Shown here: positions 22,791-31,853 of the stretch, piece after piece
Layout of the letters: the number at the start of each line of letters is the position of its first letter
How positions within the stretch are numbered: position 1 is the first letter of the stretch
Assembly (NCBI GenBank): GCA_026119935.1
Contig: JALRMH010000098.1
Location: forward strand, 1 to 35,387
Source of the DNA: Endothia cerciana
Taxonomy: Eukaryota > Ascomycota > Sordariomycetes > Diaporthales > Cryphonectriaceae
DNA: 35,387 bases
Direction: 5' to 3'
Notes under the pieces: generated by a model
The model's database searches: none
What the model saw: only the letters and a program-made list of their open reading frames with translations
What the model was told of the DNA's origin: nothing
Made by a program: the position numbers and the translations under genes

Positions 22791-22949
22791 ATAGCATCCA
22801 CGGAGAACCGTAATCTAGCATCCGTCAAGCCCACAAATGTACCATCCACCCAGAACAGGAATCTACCATCCACCCAAAACCAGAAATCTGCGATCCGCCC
22901 AGAGCCACAAGTCTATGATCCACCCTGTGGGGATGGTAGATTTCTGTGG
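22791..22949 (+). repeat. 24-25-nt minisatellite with an inverted last unit
   Basis: Six degenerate units, consensus ATCTACCATCCACCCAGAAC plus about five nt, cover 22791-22929. The following GGATGGTAGATTTCTG (22931-22946) is the reverse complement of the unit junction, so the array can fold back on itself. Confidence 0.7.
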
Positions 22950-23135
22950 AGTCACTTAGTGTACTTGGAGCGAGAGTAGTTCACAAAGCATGTTCGGTCC
23001 AGCAGATATATATTGATACTTCAACCAGGGTATATACTTCGTATATAGATTTGAACTCGATCATATTAGTATCTATAGTGCTGCCTGTCGATACCACTAA
23101 GCTCGTCAAGCTTTATCCATTTCTGATTTATTTAT
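22947..23135 (+). repeat. Tandem-duplicated tail B, copy 2
   Basis: Diverged copy of 22401-22575, about 547 nt downstream. The coding frame is not kept, so this copy is non-coding. Confidence 0.7.
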
Positions 23136-23638
23136 ATTTAGGTTCTGTTCGTGCGCTAGGAACGGCTTGTGCGTGATAATAATTAGCGCCGCAATGCCTG
23201 TAGCCCCGTACTTCTCGACGGCTGCACGGTGGCGGGCTGAACAACCACCTACAACACAAGCTGCCCGCCTAACAGCTGCGTTGGCAGTACGTTTGCTCAG
23301 AGGTCACAAACCATGTGTTTGCTGGGATATCTAAGTACACACTCGAATGAATTTTTGTACAGCCGCGCAGTCTCCTTTCCTTGCTTTGCGAATATTAGTT
23401 GTGCACTTTCCAATGCTGCATTGAAGCGCGGAAGCTGCCGTCTGCGTTTCAATGTTTGGCCGAGCATCGCTCTCCAGCCAACCATTTAGCGCTCGGCCAA
23501 TCCGCCAAGCCCAAGATGCCTGCCGCGGAAGAATCCCACCACTTATGCGCAACAACGCCTTCCTGCCCGAAACGCCCCCTCTCAACCTCGCTCGTCACTA
23601 CGTACTCCTCCTCCTAACCTATATCCATCCTTTCCATC
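23136..23638. promoter_or_regulatory. Upstream region of the DUF7924 gene
   Basis: About 500 nt with several ORFs that look random. It contains CCAAT-like words, including CGCTCGGCCAAT near 23490, about 150 nt before the start codon, and a CT-rich leader (CTCCTCCTCCTAACC) close to the ATG, common in fungal promoters. Confidence 0.4.
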
Positions 23639-25430
23639 ATGGCATCGCAGCTTGCGAACCTCGCGAGCCTAAAGACACTCCAGGAACATTGCCTGCAATC
23701 AGACCAAGGTAAGAACACTGTGCAGTGGTGCCGCTAATAGCAGGTATGGCGCCGCTTCGATCTACGATTGTCAGCTAATGAATACAGAGCGTCTTCGGCA
23801 GAGCGACAGAGTTCGACAGCAACCTTTCGCAGACAGTGACCCGTCCCCGCCTCCGCCGCAAGCACGCCGCCGCAAACTTGGTGCAGACACTGCAGACGCA
23901 GACGAGCAGCGCGCAAAACGAGCACGCCAGGCGACGGATAGCCCACCTCGAGCCCTCAAGATACTACCATCCGTGGACCCTGCAATAGACTCATTCACAG
24001 TATGCCATATCGCAAAGTCCATATGCACTACGTCCTGGGATCTCAGCTAATTTCATTAGGAACAGCCTTGTGCAGGACACAAGCGCTGGCGTGAAGTCAC
24101 TCTGCCCGAGCACGATCCAGACGAAACCATACGCAAGCGTCACCGGTCCGGCCCTATCGACTTTATTCCTCAAGAGGCTCTCAGCGAAAAGGCAACGGAC
24201 GACACCGAGGACGACTGGCGTGCAATCCTTGACTTCTGGATACGAGAAGGACGCTGGCCGCGGAAATACTTCGATGCATGCTTTAACATGGATCATTTAC
24301 TTGCAAGCAAGAGATCGAGTCCCTCGCTGGGCCGGAAGCGGTCCAGCTCAGCTTCGTCTGTAACTCCCAGTGACCAGAGGCCGCGAGAGGAGAAGAGCGC
24401 TCCATACAGAGACACGCGATATGAGCTTCTACTCAAAACAAAGGGTGTTGTGATGGGTAAGGCTGAGCGGGGGATTACGCCGCAGAGCAAGGAGTTATGT
24501 GTCCACTTACTGGAGGATATCCAGCCAATCCCTCACGATACACTGTTTCGCGACGACTTGTTTGACGCAACTTGCGATATGCTACAAGGCAGAAATGAGG
24601 CCAAGGTAATTCAGGACATCGCTCGGCTCATCGTTCCCTCAGCCCAATCACTTTCGATCCGCGGCGCGAACCACCTGAAAAATGTCATCGAGAGCATCAA
24701 TGAAGGTTGGAACAATTCGGTTCCCCTCACCGGGACCCGCCCGCAGCCCGACTACTCTGTTGGCTTCCGGAGCGAAGCCTTCTCGGATGGCCAGTTGGCC
24801 AAACTCGCGCCATTCATCGGCAACTGGCTCGGCGGCGACCAGTCGTTCTTCATGGCCACATACTACATGTTCTTCCCGTTCCTGGCGGGCGAGATGAAGT
24901 GCGGCGCGGCTGCGCTCGACGTGGCCGACCGGCAGAACGCCCACAGCATGGCGATGGCGGCACGGGCGGTCTTTGAGCTCTTCCGACTTGTGGGGCGAGA
25001 GGCCGAGGTCGACCGGCAGATCCTCAGCTTCTCTGTCTCCCACGACCATCGGGCTGTGCGGATCTACGGCTGCTATCCTGTCATAGAAGGGAAGGAGGTC
25101 AAGTACTACCGCCATCCAATCCGCACCTTCGACTTCACGGAATTGGATGGGAAGGAAAAGTGGGCAGCCTACCGCTTTACTAAGAATGTTTACGATCTGT
25201 GGATGCCATCGCACTTCGCGAGAATTTGCGCTGCGATCGACCAAATCCCGCCCGACATCGACTTTACTGTGGATCCGCTGCCTGAGACCGGCCTATCCCA
25301 AGGCATGGGAAGCCTGTCCGCAGCAACATCCAGCCAGAGCTCGACGGCCCCAGCGGCGCCCCATCTTGCCACCCCGCAGGGCTCGCTGCAAGAAGGGGCC
25401 ACGACAAAAAGACCAAGGAAGAAAGCGTAG
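23639..25430 (+). CDS. DUF7924 family protein, 550 aa, PD-(D/E)xK-like pattern
   Basis: Three exons (23639-23708, 23788-23999, 24060-25430; introns of 79 and 60 nt) give an intact 550-residue protein. Residues 24-93 are basic and Ala/Arg-rich with KR clusters, probably disordered and nuclear. The conserved domain (about 230-510) shows LFRDDLFDATCD, NEAKVIQDIARLIVPSA, PQPDYSVGFR, FPFLAGEMKCGAAALD, ADRQNAHSM, VSHDHRAVRIYG, YYRHPIRTFDFTEL and KNVYDLWMPSH. This fits a common fungal family of unknown function that I believe is DUF7924. Asp325 in PDYS, Glu372 and Lys374 in EMK, then Gln386, match the order of a PD-(D/E)xK nuclease core. The C-terminus ends in a basic KRPRKKA, a possible nuclear signal. 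Nuclease activity is my inference. Confidence 0.82.
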
Positions 25431-26447
25431 ATTTGCTCATCCTAGCGCTGTGGAGCGTAGTGTCACGCTCAAGCAAAGAGTGAGGAGACCGGTGATGATG
25501 GACAGCGTGACAGGAATGGCGATTCAGAATGCGTTGATCAGGAGCCAACGGAACAATGATTCTGGACTTCACTGACTATTAGGGATTGCGAAGGAACGAT
25601 GATGACATGGGAAGGCTTGATCGGTCTCCGCGCTCCGACATGTCTCGCAGATACACACTGTTAGGCACTCTAACACATTTCGCTCGTAAAGTGTATTGAG
25701 ATAATTCTTGGTTATGATTGCCTATTTTATAATGTGAATCGACTATTTGGCGCCGGTATTTTCCGCATATATTTGGGGCAAAGATTTGGTGCAGCTCGGA
25801 CCGCGTGAAGATTGATGTAGGAAACGCCGCTGCTAAATTTTCGGCCAAAGTTTCCGGCCAAAGTTTCCGAACCCGTGCAAGGTGTTAAAGTTAACGACTG
25901 ACTTAGATGCAATGTTATTTTTAACAACAGCTTTTCAATCTACTTATGCAGGGTAGTTGAAGGAATATTCGCCGTATCTAGAGCAAGTGTGGGAAATATC
26001 ACAAGGTAATAGCAGTATTTGGGTTTAGTCGTTCGTTGTATTAGAAGGGAAGGAAGTCTACCTGTCCTTGGTGCAGGGCAGAAGTGTTGGTGTTGGTTAC
26101 ATCAGGGTGATATATCACGTGTACAGACAGAGGTTGTACGGGGTGTGATTGATCGATTGGTTTGTGGTGTGTAAGAAGGAGGAAGAGGCTTATACAGCCG
26201 AATCCGAAGGGGTGATATAGAAGGCCTTATCGCCTCATCGCTGACAGGGATATGCCCTTCAGCCTACTGATGCATTCACTCAACCCACAGTTGGGCCCAC
26301 TGACCGGGTGGCCTGTGCGTACCCCTGCCGGCCGGCTGACTTATGTTAGACCTGCTGCACCCTGTGGCCGCTGCCACGATGAAGTAACTGAGTGTTACGG
26401 AGCTTATTTAGGTGTGATGAAGCAGCTGCAACGGCCAAAAGACCAGT
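25431..26447. other. Long stretch without supported gene
   Basis: About 1 kb. ORFs at 25579-25848 and 26252-26449 have no family features. Near 25843-25869 the phrase GGCCAAAGTTTCC is repeated in tandem. No promoter for the downstream fragment is evident. Confidence 0.4.
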
Positions 26448-26474
26448 AATGAACAAGTTGGCAACTTGTTCATT
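26448..26474. repeat. 27-bp near-perfect palindrome
   Basis: AATGAACAAGTTG and CAACTTGTTCATT are exact reverse complements separated by a single G: 13-bp arms with a 1-nt centre. Confidence 0.85.
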
Positions 26475-26703
26475 TTCACACCTATGTACATACGCCGTCA
26501 CAACTGCCTGCGACTGGCGGCGTAATAGCGACCTCACCACTGTCGGGCGAGCTATGTTTGAAGTTTGCATCCAGATGACATGGGGCGTAGCCTTATCCGG
26601 GATCATAGCGATAAACTCATCACAAACCTCGGTCGTTTGCTCGGTAATGCTCATAGTTAGCAGGTCCCAGAAGGGCTGGTGAGGGTCTGCTTCAGGACAG
26701 CTA

Positions 26704-27081
26704 TTGCCTTTGATAACGGTACACAAAGCGACGGCGAACCTCGGTATGGGCGGCAACTTGTGCATTGACGGCGTATGCCGTCTTATGAACGGCTTGCTGC
26801 CTTTGCTGGAGCGCACCAGTAGTGCTCCGTCTACGGCCGAGATCACCAAGCTCTTCGACGCGTGTGAGAGTAAGGGCCGCGGACGGGCCAACTTCGTTTA
26901 CTATGCCTCGGCGTTCTTCTGCGGTTTCGAGACGGCCAATTCGTGGTACGCTTCTTTTGTGAGGGCGACTTTCGCTTGGATTCCCTCAAGCCTCAAAATG
27001 AAGGTGTTCTCGATCTTCGACAGCGGAGCACCTAAACTCGACTTCTTGCCTGTCCCGGAAGCGAGGTTCCAGGGGCAATGA
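26704..27081 (+). pseudogene. C-terminal fragment of an FAD-dependent monooxygenase
   Basis: About 125 codons matching the C-terminal part of PaxM-like/salicylate-hydroxylase-like flavin monooxygenases. VHKATANLGMGGNLCID corresponds to the family motif after the GD box that contacts FAD, followed by VCRLMNGL, a PSTAEITKLF helix and KLDFLPVPE before the stop. The GD that should precede VHK is not present in any frame, and I find no N-terminal Rossmann motif or NADPH/FAD middle domain in the 1.2 kb upstream. It is therefore a truncated remnant. Such enzymes epoxidise or hydroxylate terpenoid or indole metabolites, so this may be left over from another metabolite cluster. Confidence 0.6.
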
Positions 27082-27481
27082 CCGGTACAACTTTCCGGGG
27101 ACTAGTGACGAGACCGGACTAATGAGAGGAGGGAGTGGAGCACGTGTTGAGGTCGATGTGTAGGGATCTTTTAGTGACTATGCACCTTGCTAGCTTACGT
27201 GGGTTGGACAAGGTTGCGAGAAATATGAGAAATGTGTTGGTTAAGGAAGACAAGCTGTCCTGACCGCGAAGTGGTCGTCGAATATCAGTACAAGCCTCGG
27301 GTCCCCACCATCGACATGGCAAAAAGGCTGCGTATATGTTACCACCAAGATAATCTAGTCTGTCACAGTGCGCTATAAATGCGGAGGTGCCCTGTTTGAG
27401 TCTGGTAAGGAGCAGATAAATATTTGAGGTCTGGCCTTGGCCTGAGGCTATGATTTCGCTGGGCCCAGGAATAAGGTACCT
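27082..27481. other. Intergenic stretch, no gene seen
   Basis: About 400 nt between the monooxygenase fragment and the 3' end of the ankyrin gene. No coding or repeat feature is supported. Confidence 0.45.
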
Positions 27482-28733
27482 TCAGACTCGCAGACTGTTC
27501 AAATCAGGGAACTCTAACTGCCCGATCTCGTAATCACCTTCATCCATCTCAGGAGTTCCTTCGTTATGCTTGTCTATAGTGGTCTGCACTGGACTCACAG
27601 CCCCAGGATCACTGCCAGCGACAGACGGAGATTTCATTGAGGAGGTTGCTGATGGAGCATTCAGGAACTCGTCGGGGGCATCGTGGTCTTTCTCGAAAAG
27701 ATGTTGCTCTCCTTCTCTGTCGTCAGCGACCGTCCTCTGGTGTTCGCCCTGGCCTTTGCCATAGCATTTCTTGCAGAGAACGTATCCACAAGATATACAC
27801 GTCCAAAAAACACCCCAAACTCTCTGTGATCGCAGCCAATTAAGGTTTTGTTGTTAGCCTGTGTTCCCTGCTGACGGTAATTCTGCTGAAATATCTGTAA
27901 ATAAGCAAGCAAGCACTTACCGAGAAGCAAAAGTCGCAACTTGCTTGTTTTCTTTGGTACATCTTGTCGTCCATGACCAAAAGAGTGTCTTCCTCTTCAT
28001 GAGATGGATGTTCAGTTTCCGTCGAGTTCGTGTTCTCGATTTCGAGAAGATGAAGAATGTCGTCGTCAAGCCCACATCGTTTCGCCATCTTCAAGGGTGT
28101 GAACTCTTCCACCAAGCCATCGTCCTGCCCCGTGCGAAAAGTAATGGATTTGTTTGCACCGTGATCAAGCAGAAACTGGATTGTGGCCGCATAGTCCGGC
28201 TGCTCCGACGCGGTCCGAAAATACCCATCAGCGTCCATGTATGACGGTCTGCAAACCCAAGCCAGGGGTGTCCATCCATCCACGTCCTTGGAATTGACGA
28301 CAATTTTTCGCTCCTTCGGCGATAGTCTCTGCAAAATCGCCTTCAAGACACTCACTTTGCCAAACTCAGCGGCCCAGTGAAGTACGTTCTTGTCGAAATT
28401 GTCGCTGACCATGATATCGTCACCGTGCACCACCGCCACAGCCTCGAAATTGTGGATACCACTGGCAGCAGCAAAATGGATGGGCACTCGGCCCAGAGGA
28501 TCCTCATTCCGGACAGTCGCTGAACAACTTAGGAGGTAGTTGATCATTTCGACACCCGTACAGAGCGCGGCCGCGCACATAGGGCTGTAGGTGGCGGTGC
28601 CCATGCGGACAACAAGATAGCACGCGAGCAGCAAAAGGCCTTGGGTCCCAGGACGGCACATGCGGCATCTGGGCAAGCCGGACGGAACACGGATATGTCT
28701 TCGAAAGGAATCAGTGCCAGGGACGCTCACCAC
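27482..28733 (-). CDS. Ankyrin-repeat protein with C-terminal ZZ-like zinc finger
   Basis: Two exons on the minus strand: 28733-27921 and 27823-27482, with a 97-nt phase-0 intron (GTAAGT...CACAG); 384 residues if it starts at 28733. Ankyrin repeats: MCAAALCTGVEMINYLL, RVPIHFAAASG, NVLHWAAEFGKVSVLKAIL, GWTPLAWVC...IQFLLDHGAN and FTPLKMAKRC...ILHLLE. After the intron CDFC (266-269) is completed by WTCISCGYVLCKKCY (278-292) and His299, the spacing of a ZZ-type zinc finger. The C-terminal 80 residues are acidic and probably disordered. Both domains mediate protein contacts; ankyrin proteins of this kind are often the C-terminal part of larger fungal NLR-like receptors. The first 43 residues do not look like ankyrin, so the gene may be 5'-truncated, or an inner ATG (MGTATYSPM) may be the start. 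Confidence 0.65.
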
Positions 28734-29160
28734 AGACCAAACCCAAAGGACTTCTCGGATACTGGGAACAAAAGATCAGACGTAGCAGCTCAAGTGGCCC
28801 CCCCGCCTTCGCAAGATGGCAAACAGGAATCAGGGAAGGACAACATCGTCAGCATTAGAGATCCTGGGCTTCGGACTACGCCTCCCGGATACGGGCTCAG
28901 TCGTAGTCGAACAGGGAATGATTCCGCTGCTGCTGCAGCACAGGCAGCCTCTGTAATGTGACCGGCAGACTTACTAGTAGTGCGGGCCCGACGTCAGCTG
29001 CGAGACTGGAACGAAAATGAAAAAGTAAGTCTTAGTCCTGTCTATCCATATCGACATTCAATGCACCGACAGAAAGTTAGTGAGACTCGGCAACAAAGCC
29101 ATGACTATAGGTGTCTTCCTTTGAAACATTACGCAGATTTGAATGGACGCTTGCTTACGC
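28734..29160. other. Stretch between the ankyrin and HET genes
   Basis: About 430 nt. A plus-strand ORF (28641-28961) is Ala/Ser/Asp-rich and overlaps the ankyrin 5' end; it has no recognisable domain and I treat it as random. No HET N-terminus could be found here in any frame. Confidence 0.35.
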
Positions 29161-29979
29161 ATTAGAACTGCTAGTGAGCTTGCCGCTTTCCTTGGAGACT
29201 CAAGGTTCCCTGAATCCACAGCCAAATTGCCCTACGGTGCCAAGATCCGGCTATACTAAGATCTCTATTCGAAGTACTCGCGCCTGGAACTGTCACGCCA
29301 CGACGACCGACCTATTGCTATTGCCGGCATTGAGAAACACCTGGTTTTGAGCTTTCAAGTCCGAGGCGGCTTCGGCGTCTTCGATGACGGAGAACGTGGC
29401 CTGCTTTGGCGTAGCCTGCTATTGAGACGAGGACGGAATGAAGAGGAGGAGGCACCCCGCCTGCAGAGGATAGACTTCGAGCACGTTGAGGGCTCCGCCG
29501 CCGGGAGAATCGCGCCACCATCGTGGTCCTGGATGGCATATAGAGGCGCTATTGATTATCTGGATCCACCATTTGACAGGATGGAGTGGGAGGAAAGGGA
29601 CATTTACTCACAGTGGTCCAACACTGCCGGCAAGACCTGGAGCTATAGCCGGGACTATTCGGCCTGCCCTTTAGAGTTGACTGTAACTCCTCGTCCTGTT
29701 GATATATAGGGAGCAAAGGCAGCGAAAAATGCCAAGATCGTACTGGACGACCCTGACAAGATGGATGAGCTGGAGCGATCCCCGAAATGCGTCATTCTCG
29801 GCAGAACGACGGAGCCGCCGCACGAGTCGATGAATGAAAGGGTTCATTACGTCTTGCTGGTGACGTCGACAGCACCTGCACCAGTGTCTTCCAACATCTA
29901 CAGCCGGGTTGGTGTCGGATTCATGCCCGGGACTCTTATTAACTTCAGCGAGCACACAAGACAGGGACTGCTGCGATGA
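29161..29979 (+). pseudogene. HET-domain (heterokaryon incompatibility) gene, C-terminal part, two stops
   Basis: One continuous frame (phase of 29161) carries the C-terminal part of a fungal HET protein: ELAAFLGDSRFPESTAKLPY, then YSKYSRLELSRHDDRPIAIA, GGFGVFDDGERGLLWRSLL, APPSWSWMAYRGAIDYLDPP, NAKIVLDDPDK, and HYVLLV before the final stop at 29977-29979. HET proteins trigger cell death when genetically different hyphae fuse. Two nonsense codons interrupt the frame: TAA at 29257-29259 (probably CAA before) and TAG at 29707-29709 (probably CAG or TGG before). Both fit RIP-type C-to-T or G-to-A changes. The N-terminal HET core is missing or unrecognisable. The neighbouring ankyrin/ZZ gene could come from the same allorecognition locus. 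Confidence 0.7.
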
Positions 29980-30210
29980 AGCACCAATTTTCTTCATTAT
30001 TTCATTGTTGCGCTCCTGTCCCGTTATTTAATCTCGTAGCCGTTGGGCATATTTGTACGGTTACTTTTGGGTTGTGATTAGCTAGGTTATCATGGTCCCA
30101 AAAACCCACGGGAATCCGGTACGGTAGTCACTCCTTTATCAATATACCGTGTTTCCTACACTTTACAGCCGTGCAGCCGCCGCACCTGAGTAAACAAGTA
30201 TCTCTCTTTA

Positions 30211-30480
30211 CTAATGTCTAGGGTTGGTCACAGTCTTCTCCTGATTCTCCTTCAACCGTTGCAAGGCCTGCGCGTTTGCGTTGAGATCGTGCATCATGCT
30301 CGGATAGGCGTCAACATCAAGCGGCTGCACCTTGGGCACCCATCCCTCCGTCTCCACCGCCTGAGCTAGCCTGGCCACATGTTTTTCCAGCTCGTTCCAA
30401 GCGCGAGCATATCCCCTGATTATACCCGCAGTAGTCAACATGTTGCCAAAACTTGTGCCTCGGTCCTCCCTGACGAACAT
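30211..30480 (-). CDS. Small hypothetical protein, 89 aa
   Basis: A minus-strand ORF. GYARAWNELEKHVARLAQAV and ALQRLKENQEKTV suggest two amphipathic helices. The same frame is open upstream to about 30571, where CAATAG could be a 3' splice site, so a 5' exon may exist; the only ATG visible is at 30480. The leader on the minus strand contains (CA)n near 30608-30620 and pyrimidine runs, typical of a fungal 5' region. I do not recognise the family and cannot assign a function. It is the last gene-like feature before the A+T-rich right flank. Confidence 0.4.
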   Translation of the reverse strand: MFVREDRGTSFGNMLTTAGIIRGYARAWNELEKHVARLAQAVETEGWVPKVQPLDVDAYPSMMHDLNANAQALQRLKENQEKTVTNPRH

Positions 30481-30571
30481 AAAGTAGTACTCGTCGCCTT
30501 GTTCCTCGGCTTCGATGTCGTACGATCGATCGGCGCCCCAGATGACTTTGCAGTATGCTTCAATGCGATTC

Positions 30572-30991
30572 TATTGATTGGAGGCTATGCTGGAGGCCGG
30601 GCGTGCGTGTGTGTGTGTAGAGAAAGATGGTGTGGATCTGAGAGGGACGGTCTGACAGATGGTAGAAGAAGGTGAATGATGAAGATCTCAGACCCAGTCA
30701 CAGAGGTAGCCAAAGAGGAGAAAAGACGCCGCACTGATAAATGACCTCGCAGCTATTTAAGGTTCGCTTACAGAAGGCCTCCTGCATATACCGGTTGCTA
30801 TTAGTCTATGTTTAAGAGGCGCAGCTGCAGCAGCTCGAGGACTAGGTTAGTATTAGATAGGTATACTAATAAAGACTTGCCTGGCAACGCACTGCACATT
30901 CTCTGCTATTATATAAAACTAGCTGTGCCCTAGAATAGGATAACCTACCCTGTCGCTATAAAGGACTAGCCCTTAAATTAAAGTATTCTAT
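30572..30991. other. Transition zone from gene-bearing DNA to A+T-rich flank
   Basis: Contains a short (GT)n run near 30608-30618 and a GCAGCTGCAGCAGCTC stretch near 30821-30836. Beyond about 30840 the base composition becomes A+T-rich. No gene is supported. Confidence 0.4.
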
Positions 30992-31142
30992 CTTCAAATT
31001 AAAGTGTCTTTAAGGGTAGAGGATAGTTTTTTTATATAGACGTTTTTTTCGCGCTAGCAAAGACCGGGGTAAGGGGATTGTTTTTCCTTCTGCAAACTAT
31101 CCTCAATCTAAATTTTGAGATTTTCGCTGTTTTAATTTGAAG
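30992..31142. repeat. Inverted-repeat unit, MITE-like
   Basis: Two word pairs are mirrored: CTTCAAATTAAA (30992-31003) with TTTAATTTGAAG (31131-31142), and GAGGATAGTTT (31019-31029) with AAACTATCCTC (31094-31104). This gives nested inverted repeats around a 64-nt core with a CG-containing centre (CGCGCTAGC). It resembles the ends of a small non-autonomous DNA transposon; no target-site duplication could be assigned. Confidence 0.5.
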
Positions 31143-31327
31143 TCTTGTCGCCTCTTGATAAACTACATCCTTTCTAAATTTTAAGTATTGCTGACACTAT
31201 AATATATTTTAATTACAAACTCTATTTTTTCAGGTTAAAGATTAATATAGTAAGATCTGCTTTTAGAAAGTATAAATTAGGATGTACTTTTAATTTACTT
31301 TTAGTTTAAGCTGCTCTTCTAATTAAG

Positions 31328-31798
31328 TGTTATAACCTATCCAACATGCAGGTCATGAACCAAGGCACCCGGAACAACTATCCGGAAGACAAGGGAAGAG
31401 TTTAATACCTTAGGGACAAAGGCTTATATAAGCAAGGGTTAAGGTTACAGGATCAGGATAGATCAGTAGCTGATCTAGGGCGATCCGGATTAGTTAGATT
31501 ACCTAGGTGATCTAAGTAATCTAATAACTAATACTACTAACAGAGCTAAAGAGCTAGATATATAAGGGCACGCTTATTGCTATTAGATAGATTATTATAT
31601 ATAGTTCTTTAGTTGTTAATTTAAGTATTAGATTACACCTTACTCTAATAGCCTTAAAAGTAGTAAATACTTATATAGACTACTTAGTTATATTTCTATA
31701 TTTAAAGCTTATATTTAATACTGCTTTTATTAGTATAAACTTAATTAGTACTTAGAGATCTTTTAGATTACTATAGTGCTTATTATATTTTAATAACT
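31328..31798 (+). mobile_element. LTR of right-flank retroelement, copy 1
   Basis: Begins TGTTATAACC and ends around TTTTAATAAC. Its start and its last 200 nt or so recur at 34921-35345 (shared: TTTAGTTGTT, TTATTTAAGT-like, TAGTTATATTTCT, TTACTATAGTGCTTATTA). The middle parts differ strongly. It lies directly before the gag-like region, so it is probably the 5' LTR. Confidence 0.6.
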
Positions 31799-31853
31799 CT
31801 TATTTAGAAATAGTTTAGTATTAACCTTTTAGATAATATAGAAATATAATAGC

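Noticed and set aside
24648..25244. 198-residue antisense ORF over the DUF7924 gene
   Set aside because: Shadow of a G+C-rich coding exon; no domain features.
26346..26891. 181-residue minus-strand ORF
   Set aside because: Overlaps the flavin monooxygenase tail on the other strand and the palindrome; no recognisable motif.
28641..28961. 106-residue plus-strand ORF, Ala/Ser/Asp-rich
   Set aside because: No domain, overlaps the ankyrin gene 5' end, composition like random G+C-rich DNA.
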